Source: a candidate division GN15 bacterium
GTDB lineage: Bacteria; Zixibacteria; MSB-5A5; GN15; FEB-12
NCBI GenBank assembly: GCA_014729205.1
Contig: WJKG01000021.1
Span: 1 to 7,642 of the forward strand
Direction of reading: 5' to 3'
Length of the DNA: 7,642 nt
Shown: positions 5,789 to 7,642 of the stretch, piece after piece
Numbering within the stretch: position 1 is the stretch's first letter
How the letters are laid out: each line of letters opens with the position of its first letter
Program-made: the position numbers and the translations under genes
Notes under the pieces: model-generated
What the model saw: the letters and a program-made list of their open reading frames with translations, nothing else
Told to the model about the DNA's origin: nothing
Database searches by the model: none

Positions 5789-6712
5789 CTACGGACATGG
5801 CGGCAGTGATCCACCACCACCGAAAAGGTACGCAACCAGGTACGTTATGTCCGTGATATCGAACCCCCCGTCGGCGTTGATATCGGCCTCCTCCGGGCAC
5901 GGTGGTGGGTCACACATCCCCCACATCCAGCATACAAATCGGCTCAGGTCGGCCACATTGACCTTGTCATCCGGATCGCCATCAATGTTACCAGTGGTGC
6001 CGACACAACAGCCCTCACACGGATTGTTGTCGGTTGGGCAGTTTGTGCCGTCGCCGAGATACTCGCCACCGAGAGCATCGCAGTTGACCGGAGCCCTGAC
6101 TGAGCACGAATCGCCAAGACAACAGGCGCCGACCACAGTATCAGGGTAGCAGCAGGTGGGTACCGGGAAGATCGGGAAGATGCTTAAACCGTGTTCGAAG
6201 TAGAGGTTGTAGATATAGACATCACCACCGTCGATGATGCAGTCACCATTGAGATCGGCCTCATAGAGATTGTCGGGCCAGGCGTACTCACCGTTGAGCA
6301 CCCGAACGAGATAGACCATATCGGCCACTGTGAGCGGGATACCATCACCGTTGATGTCCGCGGATGCAGAACACTCGTCATAGGTGAGGATTTCGCCTGT
6401 CATTGAGCCCTCCTCAGGCTGAGCCTCGAATGGGAATGGCCCAGGACCGTCGTAGAACGTGAACTGCAGGTCAAAGGTCTCACCCGGCTCATCAAGAACC
6501 GGGGATGCCCATTGTTTCGGAGACTCAGGTAGCGAAACGACTTGATAGGATCCCGACACAGAAACCCATTGCACGGTGTCTCCGGGGGCAATGGTGACCG
6601 TGGCCGGATTGAACGCTCCCTGCGTTACTTCGATAGTATGGACAGTCGCCAAAGCACCGCTGCCGGCCAACAACACAAGGGCGCACGCAAGTAGGGAAAG
6701 AATTCGTCCCAT
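5789..6712 (-). CDS. Secreted cupredoxin-fold protein with two dockerin modules and a Cys-rich linker
   Basis: Predicted exported protein of 307 aa. Residues 1-22 are a signal peptide (cleavage after ALA). Residues about 23-110 follow the plastocyanin/cupredoxin pattern (HTIEVTQGAFNPATVTIAPG, DTVQWV, GETFDLQFTF, GSMTGEI). At the copper-ligand positions, however, there are Tyr56 (for His), Ala97 (for Cys) and Glu100 (for His); only Met104 remains. Copper binding is therefore unlikely and the domain is probably structural or adhesive. A first dockerin-like module (117-175, DINGDGIPLTVAD and DLNGDCIIDGGD) is followed by a cysteine-rich linker (187-236, with GACCLGDSC) and a second dockerin (236-307) ending GSLPPCP. 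The start is supported by AAGGAA 8 nt before the ATG, and the gene has its own promoter. No enzymatic residues are seen; role unknown, possibly a scaffold or surface component. Confidence 0.85.
   Translation of the reverse strand: MGRILSLLACALVLLAGSGALATVHTIEVTQGAFNPATVTIAPGDTVQWVSVSGSYQVVSLPESPKQWASPVLDEPGETFDLQFTFYDGPGPFPFEAQPEEGSMTGEILTYDECSASADINGDGIPLTVADMVYLVRVLNGEYAWPDNLYEADLNGDCIIDGGDVYIYNLYFEHGLSIFPIFPVPTCCYPDTVVGACCLGDSCSVRAPVNCDALGGEYLGDGTNCPTDNNPCEGCCVGTTGNIDGDPDDKVNVADLSRFVCWMWGMCDPPPCPEEADINADGGFDITDITYLVAYLFGGGGSLPPCP
5792..6007 (-). other. C-terminal dockerin-like module of the cupredoxin protein
   Basis: The module reads GNIDGDPDDKVNVADL in its first loop and ADINADGGFDITDI in its second; both have the 1-3-5-12 calcium-ligand spacing. 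The first helix is unusual (SRFVCWMWGMC), while the second is the common ITYLVAYLFGGG. It is the closest relative in the window of the C1A dockerin. Confidence 0.8.
6188..6364 (-). other. Internal dockerin-like module of the cupredoxin protein
   Basis: The module reads ADINGDGIPLTVADMVYLVRVL and then EADLNGDCIIDGGDVYIYNLYFEHG. The first loop has one extra residue compared with the classical 12-residue dockerin loop (Asp at position 13). I recall this variant from Zixibacteria-type proteins, where it often sits between an N-terminal domain and a further dockerin. It may be a structural calcium module rather than a cohesin ligand. Confidence 0.65.
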
Positions 6713-6791
6713 AACGCTGATTCCTTGGATCTAGGGTTGTGCCGCGATTAGACTTGAGTCGGTCTGCCACTGATGTACGTGGGCTATCGGA

Positions 6792-6820
6792 AAGATAGCA
6801 ATTCGACGTGGTCGCGTCAA
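6792..6820 (-). promoter_or_regulatory. Sigma70-type promoter for the cupredoxin-dockerin gene
   Basis: On the minus strand TTGACG (complement of 6815-6820) is followed after 17 nt by TATCTT (complement of 6792-6797), giving a start near 6785 and a leader of about 73 nt. A 6-bp inverted repeat GCTATC/GATAGC (6783-6799) overlaps the -10 box and start site and could act as an operator. Confidence 0.55.
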
Positions 6821-6872
6821 TTCAATTCCCGCTCATCTTTGTTCGTTTAACAGTATAGACATACGGGTCCAC

Positions 6873-6923
6873 TTGACATGAGGCTTGTGCCTGCGTAGTC
6901 TTGCGGATTAAAACCAAGTGGAG
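6873..6923 (+). promoter_or_regulatory. Putative promoter and ribosome-binding site of the CitF-like gene
   Basis: A perfect TTGACA (6873-6878) is followed after 17 nt by TAGTCT (6896-6901), a weak -10. GGAG at 6920-6923 lies 6 nt before the ATG at 6930 and decides that start. The -35 box is convincing, the -10 is not, so the promoter call is tentative while the ribosome-binding site is good. Confidence 0.45.
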
Positions 6924-6929
6924 TGTACT

Positions 6930-7642
6930 ATGGAATTCAACGGCAAGACATATCGACCTTTTGAGGGGGCCTTCAGTGATCGTGAGTTTGGCGGACGACT
7001 GGTAGGGCGAACCATCGCGAAACAGATTCCTCACCGGCAGAGTAAGGTGGTGAGTCTTGATGCCGTGATGGAGGTGATCAATGATGGCGATGTAATCTCC
7101 TACCCACATTACTACCGTACAGGAGACTATGGACTCAAGCTCGTTGTCGACAAGCTTCGAGAGACCGGTAAGAAGGACATTATCATCTACGGCAATGCCT
7201 TCTTCGACCACGTCGATCCCTGGTTGATTGAGGCACTGCGCGATGGTGTCATCAAGGGCACATATGGCAACGTGTATCGCAAGTTTGGGGCCAACATCAT
7301 GGCAGGGGAGATGCTACCCTGGCGATCCGTCGGTTTCTCGCACGGCAATCGGGTGCGCAAGATGCAAACGGGCGAGGTGACGGTGACAGTCGCCTTCGGT
7401 CCGGTACCTATTGCCGATCAGTGGGGCAATGCCAACGGTCTGTTGGGCAGGCCAGAGCATCTCTGCGGTCCGATTGGGTTGTTCTCCGCCGATGCTGAGT
7501 ATGCCGAGTACGTTTGCCTCCTGGCGGGCACGGTCAGCGACGATCTGGTGATGCCGACGCCCATATCCATGGAGCAGGTGGATTTCGTCGTGAAGGTTGA
7601 CGATCCGGGGCTCAATTCAGGAATCGGCTCAGGTACTCTGGA
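6930..7642 (+). CDS. Citrate lyase alpha subunit / citrate CoA-transferase family protein (CitF-like), 3' end outside window
   Basis: The first 237 residues are visible; the frame runs off the window. The family is a cytoplasmic class I-type CoA/ACP transferase. In citrate lyase the alpha subunit exchanges acetyl for citrate on the acyl-carrier subunit, before the beta subunit cleaves citryl-ACP. By recalled comparison with E. coli CitF, the segments SYPHYYRTGD (SFHHAFRGGD in CitF), GFSHGNRVRKMQTGEV, VAFGPVPIADQWGNANG, GPIGLFSADAEYAEYV and QVDFVVKVDDPG align in order with similar spacing. CitF is about 510 aa, so roughly half is missing here. The N-terminal 45 residues look unlike CitF. No signal peptide is present. 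The gene is divergent from the exported-protein gene, and no citD or citE partner is visible upstream. A related CoA-transferase with another acid as substrate cannot be excluded, so no gene symbol is given. Confidence 0.72.
   Translation, partial: MEFNGKTYRPFEGAFSDREFGGRLVGRTIAKQIPHRQSKVVSLDAVMEVINDGDVISYPHYYRTGDYGLKLVVDKLRETGKKDIIIYGNAFFDHVDPWLIEALRDGVIKGTYGNVYRKFGANIMAGEMLPWRSVGFSHGNRVRKMQTGEVTVTVAFGPVPIADQWGNANGLLGRPEHLCGPIGLFSADAEYAEYVCLLAGTVSDDLVMPTPISMEQVDFVVKVDDPGLNSGIGSGTL

Noticed and set aside
5586..6149. 187-aa plus-strand open frame
   Set aside because: It runs through the C1A promoter, two hairpins and the opposite strand of a dockerin, and has low-complexity Ser/Pro content typical of a shadow.
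6822..7211. 129-aa minus-strand open frame across the CitF-like gene start
   Set aside because: It lies opposite well-conserved CitF-like sequence and covers the divergent promoter region; no protein-family features are visible.

Overview
The window carries three genes on the minus strand for large exported proteins, and the 5' part of one metabolic gene on the plus strand. All three exported proteins have a signal peptide and end in a dockerin-type calcium-binding module. They also carry PKD, thrombospondin type 3 (TSP3), cohesin-like or cupredoxin modules. The repeated 'DLTYLVAYLF..GGAPP' style of dockerin, the 'DINGDGIPLTVADMVYLVRV' variant and the 'GACCLGD...C' cysteine-rich linker are, from memory, typical of uncultured bacteria of the Zixibacteria type (FCB-related lineages) and some Planctomycetes. 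That assignment is an inference from protein style; no rRNA or other marker gene is present.

Layout: 11-44 is a hairpin terminator. 71-2767 (minus) is a clan CD, family C25 (gingipain-like) cysteine peptidase with about ten TSP3 repeats and a dockerin. 2768-3365 is non-coding and holds a promoter for the C25 gene, an unexplained plus-polarity hairpin and the terminator of the next gene. 3366-5573 (minus) is a clan CA, family C1A (papain-like) peptidase with lectin-like, PKD, cohesin-like and dockerin modules. 5574-5788 holds its promoter, a perfect CRP/FNR-type palindrome and the terminator hairpin of the next gene. 5789-6712 (minus) encodes a protein with an N-terminal cupredoxin fold that lacks most copper ligands, followed by two dockerin modules separated by a cysteine-rich linker. 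6713-6929 is a divergent promoter region. 6930 to the window end (plus) is the N-terminal part of a citrate lyase alpha subunit / citrate CoA-transferase family protein, cut by the window edge.

Each minus-strand gene has its own recognisable promoter and a hairpin terminator, so they look like three single-gene transcription units rather than an operon. Together they describe an extracellular, calcium-dependent proteolytic set. Two unrelated cysteine peptidases share the same C-terminal module and nearly the same terminal PPxCP tail, which could mark a common surface anchor or a multiprotein complex. The CitF-like gene is divergently transcribed and probably unrelated in function. I see no CRISPR array, tRNA, rRNA, insertion sequence or phage gene. 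The most interesting leads are the C1A peptidase that carries both a cohesin-like and a dockerin module, the copper-ligand-less cupredoxin, the CRP-like operator at the C1A promoter, the 201-nt higher-order TSP3 duplication and the orphan hairpin at 3223-3263.
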